Notes under the pieces: model-generated
Seen by the model: the letters and a program-made list of their open reading frames with translations, nothing else
Database searches by the model: none
What the model was told of the DNA's origin: nothing
Origin: Amycolatopsis orientalis DSM 43388
GTDB lineage: Bacteria > Actinomycetota > Actinomycetes > Mycobacteriales > Pseudonocardiaceae
Length of the DNA: 64,000 nt
Assembly: GCF_000411975.1 (NCBI RefSeq)
Contig: NZ_ASXG01000196.1
Coordinates: 1 to 64,000, forward strand
Direction: 5' to 3'
Part shown: in pieces, positions 24,937 to 33,193 of the stretch
How the letters are laid out: each line of letters begins with the position of its first letter
How positions within the stretch are numbered: the first letter of the stretch is position 1
Program-made: the position numbers and the translations under genes

Positions 24937-26028
24937 TCACGGATGCCGCAGCAGCGCCCCGAATCCGTCGGTCAGGTCGAGCCGCTCGTCCATCACCACG
25001 ACGTCCGCGCCGACCGCCACCGCCGCGTACGGCAGGGCCTCGTCCGCGCGCCGCCGGGCCGGGTCTTCGACTCCGAGCGCGTCCAGCCGGGATTGCGCCA
25101 CGCCGACCTGAGCCGGTTCCGCACCGGTGTACACGCTGGCCTCGCCGGAGTCGCCGACCAGCAGCGTCGCGACGTTCGCCTCCGCCAGCGCGGCGGTGAC
25201 GGCGGACAAGCCGGTCACCGCCAACGCCGAGTCGCGGGACGCCTCGGCGCGGAAGCGTTCGGCCAAGTCGTCCAGCTCGCGCAAGCGTTGCCCGGTAAGC
25301 AGTTCGTGCACCGCGCGGTCCAGTTCGTCGCGGCCGGCCCCGGAGGCCCGGCTGCCCGCGTCGACCTCCGCGGCGAGCGACCGGGCCGGTTCGGGCAGCC
25401 GCTCACGCAGTTCCGTCCGCGCCTGGACCTCACCGGCCAGGACGATCGCGCGCGGCCGCACGCGCTCGGCTGTCTTCGCGACGTGGTCGGCGACTTCCGA
25501 AAGGTTGTTGTGCGCGGTCTGCTCGGCGTGCGACTGGATGTCGCGGTGTGCCGGACCGCCGCCGCGGACCTTGTGCACCGGATGCTCCTGGCCGTGCACG
25601 GTCTCGGTCTCGACGCTGCCGTCCGGCCGGTGCACCTCGATGTCCGCGCCGGTCCGGTCGACGAGCACCACCAGGTGCGCGGGGGTTTCGTCGAGGTGGC
25701 TGACGGTCGGCAGGAAGTAGGGCAGCTCGGAAAACCGCGCCTCCTGCGCCGGCGGCGGAGCCGCGAGCCGCCGGTCCAGCAGGACGGCGCCGTGCGCGGC
25801 GACGATGGTGCGCCCGGCCTTGCCGACCGGCGGAGAGCTTTCCTCCACGGTGCGCAGGACGGCCTCGACGCTCGGCCGGTCCGCGCCCTGGTCCTCGAGC
25901 GCGGCCTCGATCTCCTTGAGCCGCAGCCGCAATTGCTTCGCCGCGTCCTCGGTGTCGTGCGATTCGTCGAAGTGCACCGAGACGAACGGCCCGTCGGTCA
26001 GCAGTGCGCGCAGTTCTTGAGTGTCCAT
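24937..26028 (-). CDS. Rv2629/Vms1-like protein (eRF1-domain family)
   Basis: This 363-residue protein resembles mycobacterial Rv2629, a hypoxia-regulon protein, and the bacterial eRF1-like group related to Vms1 that is proposed to act on stalled ribosomes or peptidyl-tRNA. Visible landmarks are FVSVHFDESHDTEDA near 15-30, VLVDRTGADIEVH near 120 and a GGPAHRDIQSHAEQTAHNN segment near 150-170. The ATG at 26028 has GGAGGAAG upstream. It starts 32 bp after the NADH dehydrogenase stop, so both are probably one operon. Function in this organism is inferred only; dormancy or ribosome rescue is plausible. Confidence 0.78.
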   Translation of the reverse strand: MDTQELRALLTDGPFVSVHFDESHDTEDAAKQLRLRLKEIEAALEDQGADRPSVEAVLRTVEESSPPVGKAGRTIVAAHGAVLLDRRLAAPPPAQEARFSELPYFLPTVSHLDETPAHLVVLVDRTGADIEVHRPDGSVETETVHGQEHPVHKVRGGGPAHRDIQSHAEQTAHNNLSEVADHVAKTAERVRPRAIVLAGEVQARTELRERLPEPARSLAAEVDAGSRASGAGRDELDRAVHELLTGQRLRELDDLAERFRAEASRDSALAVTGLSAVTAALAEANVATLLVGDSGEASVYTGAEPAQVGVAQSRLDALGVEDPARRRADEALPYAAVAVGADVVVMDERLDLTDGFGALLRHP

Positions 26029-26060
26029 TGAGGATTCTTCCTCCCGTGTTTCGGGACCGC

Positions 26061-27353
26061 TCACCGGGTCCGGGGCAGCTCGGGCGACGCGGTGTCCAGC
26101 GGCACCGCGCCGGAACGGACGAGGCCCAGCTGCACGGTCTGCCGCCGGCCGACCTTTTCCAGCGCCCAGTCGGCGGCCGTGCGCAGGCGGTTTCCCGGCA
26201 GGGACAGCAGGTGGTAGCCGCGGGTCACCAGGCGCGCGGGCAGGCCGGCGAGCGGGACGTGCAGCGGATTGGCCGCGCCCTGGCCCGATCCGAGGTCGAC
26301 CGCGAAGCCCAGGTCGTGGTGCCGGTACCGGCGGGCGCGGCCGACGCCGAGCGAGGCGGCGACGTTGTTCCCGGCCAGCTTTCCTTGCCGCTGTGCGTGT
26401 TGCGCGGTCATCGGGGTAGTCTTGCCGGGCCGGGTCAGGTCCGGCACGGCTGCCGCGTCGCCGCAGGCGAACACGTCGTCCCGGCCCGGCACGTTCAGTT
26501 CCGGCGTGACCACCAGCCGGCCCTTGACCGTTTCCAGGCCCAGGTCGGAGACCAGCGGATCGGGGCGGACGCCGACGCACCACACGAGCGTGTGCGTCGG
26601 GACGGAATCGCCGGTGGTCAGCGTGACGCCCTTGACGTCCGCCTGGTCCACCGACGTCTTCATCCGGACCTCGACGCCGCGCTCGCGCAGCACCCGGTCC
26701 GCGGTGGCGCCGAGCCGGGGGTCCAGTTCGGGCAGCACCCGTTCGGCGATGTCCAGCAGCAGCCAGCGGATCTGCTGCCCCTCGAGTTCGGGATGGCGGC
26801 GCGCGAGGGCGGCGGTGAACTCCGGGCCCTGCGCGGCGACCTCGGTGCCGGTGTAGCCCGCGCCGACGACGACGAACGTGCACCGGGCGTCGCGCTCGGC
26901 CTGGTCGTCGGTCGCGGCGGCCAGCTCGATCTGGCGGGTGACGTGGTCGCGCAGGTACAGCGCCTCGGGCAGGCCGCGGAAACCGTGCGCGCATTCGGCG
27001 ACGCCGGGGATCGGCAGCAGCTTGTTGACGCTGCCCGCGGCGAGGATCAGCCGGTCGTACTCCAGTTTCCGTTCGCGGTCTTCGGGGTCGGTGTAGGTCA
27101 CGGTGCGGGCGTCGAAGTCGACCGACTCCGCCGTGCCCAGGGCCAGCCGCACGCCGCGCAGAGTGTCCGGAATGGACACCGCGACGTGCCGGGGGTCGAC
27201 GATCCCGCTGGCCACCTCCGGCAGCAACGGCAGGTACAGGAAATAGTCGGTCGGGTTCAGCACGACGATCTCGGCGCGGTCGCCGAGGGTCCGCAGCAGC
27301 TGCTGCGCCGCGTGGTATCCGGCGAACCCGCCGCCGACGATCACGACTCGCAT
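26061..27353 (-). CDS. ndh: Type II NADH dehydrogenase-like flavoprotein
   Basis: This 430-residue FAD/NAD(P)H oxidoreductase resembles NDH-2, which passes electrons from NADH to quinone without proton pumping. The N-terminal FAD motif is VVIVGGGFAGYHAAQQL (3-19); the central NADH-binding motif is FVVVGAGYTGTEVAAQ near 166; the second FAD motif is DDVFACGDAAAVPD near 290. The C-terminal segment is amphipathic and could bind the membrane. AAAGGAGG precedes the ATG at 27353. It is first in an operon with the Rv2629-like gene. A GATT-N15-GGGTAC element upstream suggests stress control. Confidence 0.87.
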   Translation of the reverse strand: MRVVIVGGGFAGYHAAQQLLRTLGDRAEIVVLNPTDYFLYLPLLPEVASGIVDPRHVAVSIPDTLRGVRLALGTAESVDFDARTVTYTDPEDRERKLEYDRLILAAGSVNKLLPIPGVAECAHGFRGLPEALYLRDHVTRQIELAAATDDQAERDARCTFVVVGAGYTGTEVAAQGPEFTAALARRHPELEGQQIRWLLLDIAERVLPELDPRLGATADRVLRERGVEVRMKTSVDQADVKGVTLTTGDSVPTHTLVWCVGVRPDPLVSDLGLETVKGRLVVTPELNVPGRDDVFACGDAAAVPDLTRPGKTTPMTAQHAQRQGKLAGNNVAASLGVGRARRYRHHDLGFAVDLGSGQGAANPLHVPLAGLPARLVTRGYHLLSLPGNRLRTAADWALEKVGRRQTVQLGLVRSGAVPLDTASPELPRTR

Positions 27354-27378
27354 GGGCGGCCTCCTTTCCGCAGGACGG

Positions 27379-27403
27379 GTACCCGGAGCGCGGCCGGGCA
27401 ATC
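27379..27403 (-). promoter_or_regulatory. Sigma-B-like promoter (one mismatch) of ndh operon
   Basis: GATT (27403-27400), 15-nt spacer, GGGTAC (27384-27379) on the minus strand; the -35 differs from GTTT by one base. It lies 26 bp upstream of the start. Confidence 0.55.
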
Positions 27404-27468
27404 GCGCCCGTTTCGCCCCGCCGCGCCCCGGGCACCCGGGCCGGGTACCCGCTCGCGAGGAGGAGCGA

Positions 27469-27930
27469 ATGAGCAGCACCGTCACCGAAATCGTGGACGT
27501 CGACGTGCCGGTGTCGACCGCCTACAACCAGTGGACGCAGTTCGAATCGTTCCCCGAGTTCATGGAGGGCGTTGAGGAGATCCGGCAGCTCGACGCGACG
27601 CACACGCACTGGGTCACCCGGTTCGGCGGCGTCGGAAGGGAGTTCGACGCGACCATCACCGAGCAGCATCCGGACGAGCGGGTCGCGTGGCGCTCCGATT
27701 CCGGCCCCGACCACGCCGGAGTGATCACGTTCCGCCGGCTGGGCGACGCCAAGACCCGGGTGATCGCGCAGATGAACCTCGATCCCGAGGGATTCGCCGA
27801 GCACGCCGCGGACAAGCTCGGGATTCTCGACCGGCGCGTGAAGGGGGACCTGCTGCGGTTCAAGCAGTTCATCGAGCGGCGCGGACGCGAAACGGGTGCG
27901 TGGCGCGGCGACGTCGACCGTCCCGGCTGA
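27469..27930 (+). CDS. SRPBCC-family protein (polyketide cyclase/dehydrase-like)
   Basis: This 153-residue START-like protein has an N-terminal strand STVTEIVDVDVPVSTAYNQW, followed by FESFPEFMEGVEEIRQLD and the pattern DERVAWRS, all typical of coenzyme Q-binding/cyclase-like SRPBCC proteins. These bind hydrophobic ligands; enzymatic function is not assured. AGGAGG lies 7 nt upstream of the ATG at 27469. A GGGTAC hexamer is at 27443-27448 without a recognisable -35. It is divergent from ndh and lies within the stress island. Confidence 0.85.
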   Translation: MSSTVTEIVDVDVPVSTAYNQWTQFESFPEFMEGVEEIRQLDATHTHWVTRFGGVGREFDATITEQHPDERVAWRSDSGPDHAGVITFRRLGDAKTRVIAQMNLDPEGFAEHAADKLGILDRRVKGDLLRFKQFIERRGRETGAWRGDVDRPG

Positions 27931-28044
27931 CGCCGTTTCCCCGCGGTGGCGCGACGTTGTCGTGGGACACCGCACAGCGGGCATGGCCCGGCCGGACGGC
28001 GGGTAACCGGCGCGGCAGCGAACCCGTGCAGAAAGGAGAACAGC

Positions 28045-28551
28045 ATGGCCCGCGTGGCAGTGCTCGTGGACGAAATGACCGAGGACGACGAATTCCGGGT
28101 GCCGTGCGAGCGGTTGCGCTCCGCCGGGCACGAGCCGGTGGTGGTCGGCCTGGCGAAGGGCAAGAAGCTCACCGCCTTGCACGGCACCGAAATCACGACC
28201 GACCAAGCGGTGGACGACGTGTCCGCGAGCGACTTCGACGCGGTCGTGGTGCCCGGCGGGTATTCGCCGGACAAGATCCGCACCAGCGAGCCGATGGTCG
28301 CGCTGGTCCGGGAAACGGCCGCCGCGGGCAAGCCGGTCGCGGCCGTGTGCCACGGGCCTTGGCTGCTCGCCGAGTCCGGGCTGGCCCGGGGCCGGACGGT
28401 GACGTCGTGGCCGTCGCTGCGGACCGACCTGCGCAACGCCGGCGCGGAGTGGGTCGACCGCGAGGTGGTGACCGACGACGGCGTGATCACGTCGCGGAAC
28501 CCGGACGACCTGCCCGCGTTCTGCGACGCGTTGCTCGAGCGGCTGAAGTAA
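28045..28551 (+). CDS. PfpI/DJ-1-family protein
   Basis: This 168-residue type 1 glutamine amidotransferase-like protein belongs to the PfpI/YhbO group, linked to glycation repair or stress protection. The nucleophilic elbow is AAVCHGPWLL with Cys102; the supporting acidic residue is likely Glu16 in DDEFRVP. AAAGGAGA precedes the ATG. A GGGTAA hexamer at 28001-28006 lies at promoter distance without a good -35. Protease versus deglycase activity is unresolved for the family. Confidence 0.9.
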   Translation: MARVAVLVDEMTEDDEFRVPCERLRSAGHEPVVVGLAKGKKLTALHGTEITTDQAVDDVSASDFDAVVVPGGYSPDKIRTSEPMVALVRETAAAGKPVAAVCHGPWLLAESGLARGRTVTSWPSLRTDLRNAGAEWVDREVVTDDGVITSRNPDDLPAFCDALLERLK

Positions 28552-28561
28552 GGACTACGCG

Positions 28562-28598
28562 AACGGCGAGCAGCCACGATCGGTGGCTGCTCGCCGTT
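28562..28598. terminator. Bidirectional hairpin terminator
   Basis: A perfect 16-bp stem (28562-28577 with 28583-28598) and a 5-nt loop lie between the convergent PfpI and P450 genes. Confidence 0.8.
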
Positions 28599-28606
28599 TC
28601 GCGGTC

Positions 28607-29959
28607 TCAGGAGAGCGCGAACCGGATGCCGAAGTGGTTCAGCGTCGCGGGGAGCTTCCCCGGCTGGAGTCCGGCGGCACTGCCGCGCGCGGCGAAGCCC
28701 GCTTGCTGCAACAGGGCCGCGAGCAGCGTCGAGGTGGTGAAGAGCACGACGTCGCGGCCCGGGCACACGCCAGGTCCGGCGCTGAACGGCACGAGCGCGG
28801 GGTTGGCTTCGGCGCGGCCGTCGAGCCAGATGTCCGGGACGAAGGAATCCGCGTATGGCAGGTTTTCCGGGTCGCGGTGGAAGAACGGCGTGTAGATCAG
28901 GAATGACGTTCCGGCCGGGCCCCAAGCGGTGTCCTCGGTGCTTTCCCGCAGCAAGGCGGGCGTGGTCGGCCAGAGCCGGATCGACTCCAGGACACAGGCG
29001 CGCAGGTACGGAAGCGGTTGCGGCGTCGAGAGATCCGCCTCGGCGACCTCGCGGCGCGCTTCGGCCAGCTGGTCCGGATGCGTGGCGAGCAGGGCGAGTG
29101 CGCGAAGGGTCGCGATCGCCGCGGCGTCGAAGGCGAACAGCCAGTGCGGTACCTGGCCGGTCGGGTCGGCGCCGGAGCCGGCCGGTTGCTTCGCCATCGC
29201 CGCGCCGAGGCTGCCCGGGCGGTCCAGGCCGAGCTGGCGGTCGAGCAGGGACTGGAACTGGCGGCGCTGGTCTTCGCGGTGCGGGTGCGCGAACGCCCAG
29301 TTGGCGTTCAGCCGCAGCTGGTCGAGCAGGTCGGTGACGCGCCGGTCGGCGGTGGTGTCGCCGCCGAGCACGATCTTGCGGACGATCGTCCAGAAGTGCT
29401 CGGTGAACTGCGTCGCGTCGAGATCCGGGAAGCCGGAGAGCATTTCGTGCGCTTCGGTGCGGATGGTTTCGGCCCAGGAGCCGGCGAGTTCGTGCGCGGC
29501 GCGGCCGGGTTCGAGGACAGTCTCGTTGAGCTTCCGCCGCCGGGCCCGGTCGGCGCCGCTGGAGATCAGGACGCCGTGCGGCTGGAAATGGCGCAGCGCG
29601 GCGTCTTTTTCCGCGGTGTCCGGGCTGAACGGGGTGGGCGTGCCGGCCAGCAGCGAGCCCACGTGGTTCGCCTCGAGCACCAGACGGAACGACCGGCCGG
29701 GAACCGGAAGGTCGAGCGGACCGGGTCCGTAGCGTTCGCGCAGTTCGCGCAGCAGGCGGATGGCGGAGCGGTCGACGTTCAGCTTCTGGGCCGCGGCCAT
29801 CGCGCGCGGACGGCGTTTGATCAGTCCGATGCCGACGGTGGGGGCGACCACCCGCGCGACGATGCGCCCGGTGTCGCGGACCGACGCCCGCTGGGGGCGG
29901 ATGTCGGCCGGGGGCAGTTCGGACAAGTCCGGGCTCGCGGTCGCGTGGGTGGTCGCCAT
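28607..29959 (-). CDS. Cytochrome P450
   Basis: This is a 450-residue P450 monooxygenase. The heme-binding loop FSAGPGVCPGRD carries the thiolate Cys399, and the K-helix ExxR appears as ESIR in LRACVLESIRLWPTTP. The proximal FIYTPFFHRDPENLPYADSF-like segment is also typical of the family. The substrate is unknown, and no ferredoxin or reductase is adjacent. A perfect GTTT-N15-GGGTAC promoter ends 9 bp before the ATG, implying a leaderless or nearly leaderless stress-induced mRNA; there is correspondingly no ribosome-binding site. It lies inside the stress island and not in a biosynthetic cluster. Confidence 0.9.
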   Translation of the reverse strand: MATTHATASPDLSELPPADIRPQRASVRDTGRIVARVVAPTVGIGLIKRRPRAMAAAQKLNVDRSAIRLLRELRERYGPGPLDLPVPGRSFRLVLEANHVGSLLAGTPTPFSPDTAEKDAALRHFQPHGVLISSGADRARRRKLNETVLEPGRAAHELAGSWAETIRTEAHEMLSGFPDLDATQFTEHFWTIVRKIVLGGDTTADRRVTDLLDQLRLNANWAFAHPHREDQRRQFQSLLDRQLGLDRPGSLGAAMAKQPAGSGADPTGQVPHWLFAFDAAAIATLRALALLATHPDQLAEARREVAEADLSTPQPLPYLRACVLESIRLWPTTPALLRESTEDTAWGPAGTSFLIYTPFFHRDPENLPYADSFVPDIWLDGRAEANPALVPFSAGPGVCPGRDVVLFTTSTLLAALLQQAGFAARGSAAGLQPGKLPATLNHFGIRFALS

Positions 29960-29968
29960 GCTGTTCGG

Positions 29969-29993
29969 GTACCCGGGCTTGTCCGGGAGAAAC
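29969..29993 (-). promoter_or_regulatory. Sigma-B/F-type promoter of the P450 gene
   Basis: On the minus strand GTTT (29993-29990), exactly 15 nt, GGGTAC (29974-29969). The ATG is at 29959, so transcription would start within a few bases of it. Confidence 0.8.
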
Positions 29994-30273
29994 CTCGAGC
30001 GGGCCGAAGCGCCCGGCCGGTCCATTGTGGACTTGCGCAAACGCCAGGTGCGGCACGGGTTCCGGCGGCGAGCGCGGGTCCGGATCGTCCACAGTGCCCT
30101 TGGGCCCTCGGCGGAACCGCGGCTCGGGCTGGTCGAGGGCGCCGGGCTGGGGTACGGTCGGTGCAGGAGCGGTTCAGCCCACGTGCCGTCGCTTGACCCG
30201 ATGCGGCCCGATCCCCGGGCCCAGGGCCGGGCCGCCCGATTCGGCCCGGTCTCGCACGCGCGAGGAGGGCTCA

Positions 30274-30675
30274 ATGCGCGAAACGCTTGCTTACCTGCCG
30301 GGTGCGCCGGCGAGAATCGTGATCACCGCTACCGCGGAAGAGACCGTCGTCGCGGTCTCCGCCGAACTGGACCGGCGTTCCACCGAGCGGCTGCACGGCG
30401 TGCTGGCCGACGAGACCGAGCTGCGCCCGCCGGTCCTGGTCCTCGACGTCTCCGGCCTGACCTTCTGCTCGGTCAGCGGCCTGGAAGTCCTGACCGAAGC
30501 CGCCCGCGCGGCCGACGCGGCCGGCATCGCGTTCGTCCTGGTCGCCGCCCAGCGCGCGGTCCTGCGGCCGCTGCGCGTTCTCGGACTCGACCGGCAGCTG
30601 CGGATCGTCGAACGGCTCGCGGACGCGGCCGGCGGGAGTTCCGCCGCTCGGACGCTGCCCGCCGAGGTCGGCTGA
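30274..30675 (+). CDS. STAS-domain protein (anti-anti-sigma factor-like)
   Basis: This 133-residue STAS domain has VVAVSAELDRRSTERLHGVL (about 25-44) and VLVLDVSGLTFCSVSGLEVL (54-73); Ser66 or Ser68 is the candidate phosphorylation site. CGAGGAGGG precedes the ATG at 30274. GGGTAC at 30150-30155 may be a -10 element. It is a second antagonist-like protein in the stress island, in addition to the one at 23412-23783, and is followed by a non-coding tandem repeat block. Confidence 0.85.
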   Translation: MRETLAYLPGAPARIVITATAEETVVAVSAELDRRSTERLHGVLADETELRPPVLVLDVSGLTFCSVSGLEVLTEAARAADAAGIAFVLVAAQRAVLRPLRVLGLDRQLRIVERLADAAGGSSAARTLPAEVG

Positions 30676-30714
30676 CCCGACGCCCCCCGGCCCGGCCCCG
30701 CGCGGGGTCGGGCC

Positions 30715-31078
30715 GTGATTGTGCTCGTGAGCTGGGGCGGATGGTGAGGGTGCTGCTGGTTTCGCCGGGGTTGGGTCGTGGTTGTGTTTGTGAGCTGGGG
30801 CGGATGGCGAGGGTGCTGCTGGTTTCGCCGGGGTCGGGCCGCGGCTGTGCTCGCGGGCTGGTCCAAAGGCGAGGCGGCTGCCGCTTCCCCGGGGGTTGGG
30901 CTGTGACTGTGTTGGGGAGCTAGGGCGGAGGCGAGGCTGCGGGTTCCCTGGGTTGGTCCCGTTTGTGTTGGCGAGCTCGGGGCGGAGGCGAGGCTTCTGG
31001 CGGTTCCGCCGGGGCGGGCTGTGGTTGTGCTCGTGAGCTGGGCCGAAGGCGAGGCCGCTGCCGCTTCCCCGGGGATCC
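30715..31078. repeat. About six imperfect tandem repeats of 58-63 bp
   Basis: Units begin near 30715, 30778, 30841, 30902, 30961 and 31021, each with a variant of GTGNTTGTGCTCGTGAGCTG followed by GGGCGGANGGCGAGG and a CCGGGG-rich end. The first two steps are exactly 63 bp. No unique spacers occur, so it is not a CRISPR. No gene is supported on either strand. Confidence 0.85.
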
Positions 31079-31127
31079 GGGTACGTTGGCAGGGGCTTGG
31101 AAAAGTCCGGGCTGGCGGGAGGCGAAC

Positions 31128-32177
31128 GTGGAAGGCGGAAGCGGCGGGACGGTCGACTATTCGGCCGTGGTGCGGCTGAGCGGCGACCCGGCCGGGTTGC
31201 GCGGCGAGGTGGGCGAGGCGCTGGCCGCGGAGCCGCGGATGGTGGTCTTCGAGCTGAGCGAGCTGACCTCGTTCTCCCCCGAAGACCTCGCCGCGCTGCG
31301 TGAGACCGCCCAGCCGAGCGAAGCGGTGTTCGCCTGCCGGGAGGGCGGCGTGGCCCGTCAGGTGCTCGAAGAAGAAGGCGTCCCGTTCTCCGATTCGGCG
31401 TCCGCGGCGCTGGCGTTCGAGGACGAATCGCTGCGGCCGTCCGGCGAGCGGTTCCGGTCGCTGACCGAGATGCTCCTGGCCGCGCGGAATGTCGGCGACG
31501 TCCTGCAGCTGATCGTGGACGCCACCGAATCGCTGGTGCCCGCCGCCGACCTGGTGTCGATCACGTTGCGCGCGCCGGACGGGAACTTCCACACCGCCGC
31601 CTACACCGACGAGAAGGCCGCCGAACTGGACCGGCTGCAGTACAAGCTGGGCGAGGGCCCGTGCCACGACGCCGCGCTCCCGGACCGCCCCGAATTCCTC
31701 GAGACCCCCGACCTGCGCCGGGACGAGCAGTGGCCGCGGTGGTCCCCGGCGGTGGCCGAGCTGGGCTGGCGTTCGGTGCTGGCGACCGCGCTGGTCGACG
31801 ACACCGTGTCGCGGTTTTCCGGCGCGCTCAACCTGTACTCGCGCGCCCCGGGCGGACTGGCCGACGCCGACCGCGACGTCGTGCAGCTCCTGGCCAGCCA
31901 CGCGACCCTCGCGGTCGCCGAAACGGACGCGGTGACCCGCAGCGAGCTGAACCAGGCCCAGCTGCGCCGCGCGCTGGACAGCCGCGACGTGATCGGCCAG
32001 GCCAAGGGCATCATCATGGCCCGCCGGGGCCTGGACGCGGACGAGGCGTTCGACCTGCTGCGCCGGACATCGCAGCAGCTCAACGTCAAGCTGGTGCACC
32101 TGGCCGGGACGCTCGCCTCCCGGCACATCGAGCTGGACGGCCCGGTATCGGAGATGGGCGAGCCGGACCCGGTGTGA
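31128..32177 (+). CDS. STAS-like/GAF/ANTAR regulatory protein
   Basis: This 349-residue cytosolic protein has three parts: a STAS-like N-terminus (about 8-90, VFELSELTSFSPEDLAAL), a GAF sensor domain (about 110-265) and an ANTAR RNA-binding domain (about 280-340, with RRALDSRDVIGQAKGIIMARRGLDADEAFDLL). ANTAR proteins bind paired hairpins in leader RNAs and prevent termination; the GAF domain would sense a small ligand or redox signal. The STAS-like addition suggests a link to the local sigma-factor regulators. The GTG at 31128 has GGGAGG 7 nt upstream. GGGTAC at 31079-31084 could be a -10. The target leader RNA is not identified. Confidence 0.87.
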   Translation: MEGGSGGTVDYSAVVRLSGDPAGLRGEVGEALAAEPRMVVFELSELTSFSPEDLAALRETAQPSEAVFACREGGVARQVLEEEGVPFSDSASAALAFEDESLRPSGERFRSLTEMLLAARNVGDVLQLIVDATESLVPAADLVSITLRAPDGNFHTAAYTDEKAAELDRLQYKLGEGPCHDAALPDRPEFLETPDLRRDEQWPRWSPAVAELGWRSVLATALVDDTVSRFSGALNLYSRAPGGLADADRDVVQLLASHATLAVAETDAVTRSELNQAQLRRALDSRDVIGQAKGIIMARRGLDADEAFDLLRRTSQQLNVKLVHLAGTLASRHIELDGPVSEMGEPDPV

Positions 32178-32206
32178 CGGCCGGTCCCGCCCGAACCCGT
32201 CCGGGC

Positions 32207-32930
32207 GGCGCTGGGTTTTGCCTGCTCAGCAGGGGTCTCGCGGGGAGTCTTGGCTCGTGTTTCCCCGGCGGGTCCTGCGCCGGTGCGGGAGCCCGAACCG
32301 GGCGGACGCTGCCCGGGTGGCAGCCGAACGGTCCGGTCAGCGCTGGTCAGGTGCTGGGTTCGGCTGCTGGACAGTGGGTGCACGATGCGGAGTCTTGGCT
32401 CGGCTTCCTGTGCGATAGAGGGGTGGGGCTGAGTCTCTCGGGCCGGGCGATGGTGCCTGGCCAGCGGTCGAATTGCCGGGTTCGCCTGCTAGGCGGCGGT
32501 TGCGCGGGCTGGGGTCTTGCTCAGTTTCTCGCGCGGTCGAGGGGCGGAGCTGAGGCGTCGCGGGTTGGGCGATAGTGCCCGCGCGCAGTCGGGGTGCCGG
32601 GGTTGCCTGCTAGGCAGTGGGCGCATTGCGGAGGCAGGGATGGTTTCCGTCGAGGCCGTGGGGCCGAGCCGAGGTGTGCCGGGCGGGGCGGACTGCGCTG
32701 ACGGGCAGCCGAGTGGCGCGGTCGTCGCTGGTCGGGTGCCAGGTTTGCCTGCCGGGCAGCGATCGCGCGTGGTGGAGTCTCGGCTTTTCGCTCGGTCGAG
32801 GAGCGGTCCAGTCGCCGCTAGTCGGGTGCCGGGTTCCGCCCCAGCAACTGCAGCCCGATGCGGAGTCCCGGCTCAGCTTCCCGCACGGCCGAGGCGCGCC
32901 CCGAGGTGTCCCACACCGGTCGGCCGGGTA
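32207..32930. repeat. About six long degenerate repeats of 90-143 bp
   Basis: Units begin near 32207, 32350, 32473, 32593, 32735 and 32825, each opening with a variant of GGTGCCGGGTTCGCCTGCT and AGGCAG, and most containing GATGCGGAGTCTTGGCTC-like and TCGAGGGGCGGAGC-like stretches. Spacing is irregular. No credible gene crosses the block. It fills nearly all of the 795 bp between the ANTAR gene and the proline-rich peptide gene. Confidence 0.75.
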
Positions 32931-32931
32931 G
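32906..32931 (+). promoter_or_regulatory. Sigma-B-like promoter of the proline-rich peptide gene
   Basis: GTGT (32906-32909), 16-nt spacer, GGGTAG (32926-32931); one mismatch in the -35 and a 1-nt longer spacer. The start codon is 41 bp downstream. Confidence 0.45.
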
Positions 32932-32972
32932 CCAGGATGGAGGACTCGAGCCGACTGAGGAAGGAGCCCGTC

Positions 32973-33122
32973 ATGGTGCATCCCGTGCCGCCCGGACCGG
33001 AGCCCGTCCCGTCGCCGCCGGAGCCGGTGCCGCCGTTTCCGCCGGAGCCCGCCCCGCCGCCGCGTCCGGGGCCGGGTCCGCTGCCTCCGCCGGAGCCGCC
33101 CGTGCCGCCCCAGCCGCGCTGA
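32973..33122 (+). CDS. 49-residue proline-rich peptide, unknown function
   Basis: This short gene has AAGGAG 8 nt before its ATG, a much better ribosome-binding site than most neighbours. The product begins MVHPVPPGPEPVP and is about half proline, built from PEPVPP- and PPPEPP-like repeats with almost no hydrophobic residues and no signal peptide. A polyproline-II rod or an SH3/WW-like ligand is conceivable, and it would be a strong EF-P client on the ribosome. It lies between the ANTAR gene and a universal stress gene and may share stress control. I do not recognise a family. Confidence 0.65.
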   Translation: MVHPVPPGPEPVPSPPEPVPPFPPEPAPPPRPGPGPLPPPEPPVPPQPR

Positions 33123-33129
33123 CGGTCCC

Positions 33130-33155
33130 GATTGCCGCGCGGGGCGGCCGGGTAC
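33130..33155 (+). promoter_or_regulatory. Sigma-B-like promoter of the universal stress gene
   Basis: GATT (33130-33133), 16-nt spacer, GGGTAC (33150-33155), 38 bp upstream of the start; one mismatch in the -35 and a 1-nt longer spacer. Confidence 0.5.
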
Positions 33156-33193
33156 TTCCCGGGAAAGCCGCGCACGGGGAACGGAGGCCGGTG

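Noticed and set aside
27443..27448. Sigma-B-type promoter for the SRPBCC gene
   Set aside because: GGGTAC is present, but no GTTT-like -35 lies 14-16 bp upstream. The nearest GTTT is 29 bp away.
30291..32126. A long minus-strand open frame with Pro/Thr/Ser/Ala-rich repeats across the tandem array and the ANTAR gene
   Set aside because: Low-complexity composition comes from the DNA repeats. It overlaps the well-supported STAS and ANTAR genes and has no ribosome-binding site.
30715..32930. Possible CRISPR array
   Set aside because: Units are long, degenerate and contiguous with no constant short repeat or unique spacers, and no cas genes are nearby.
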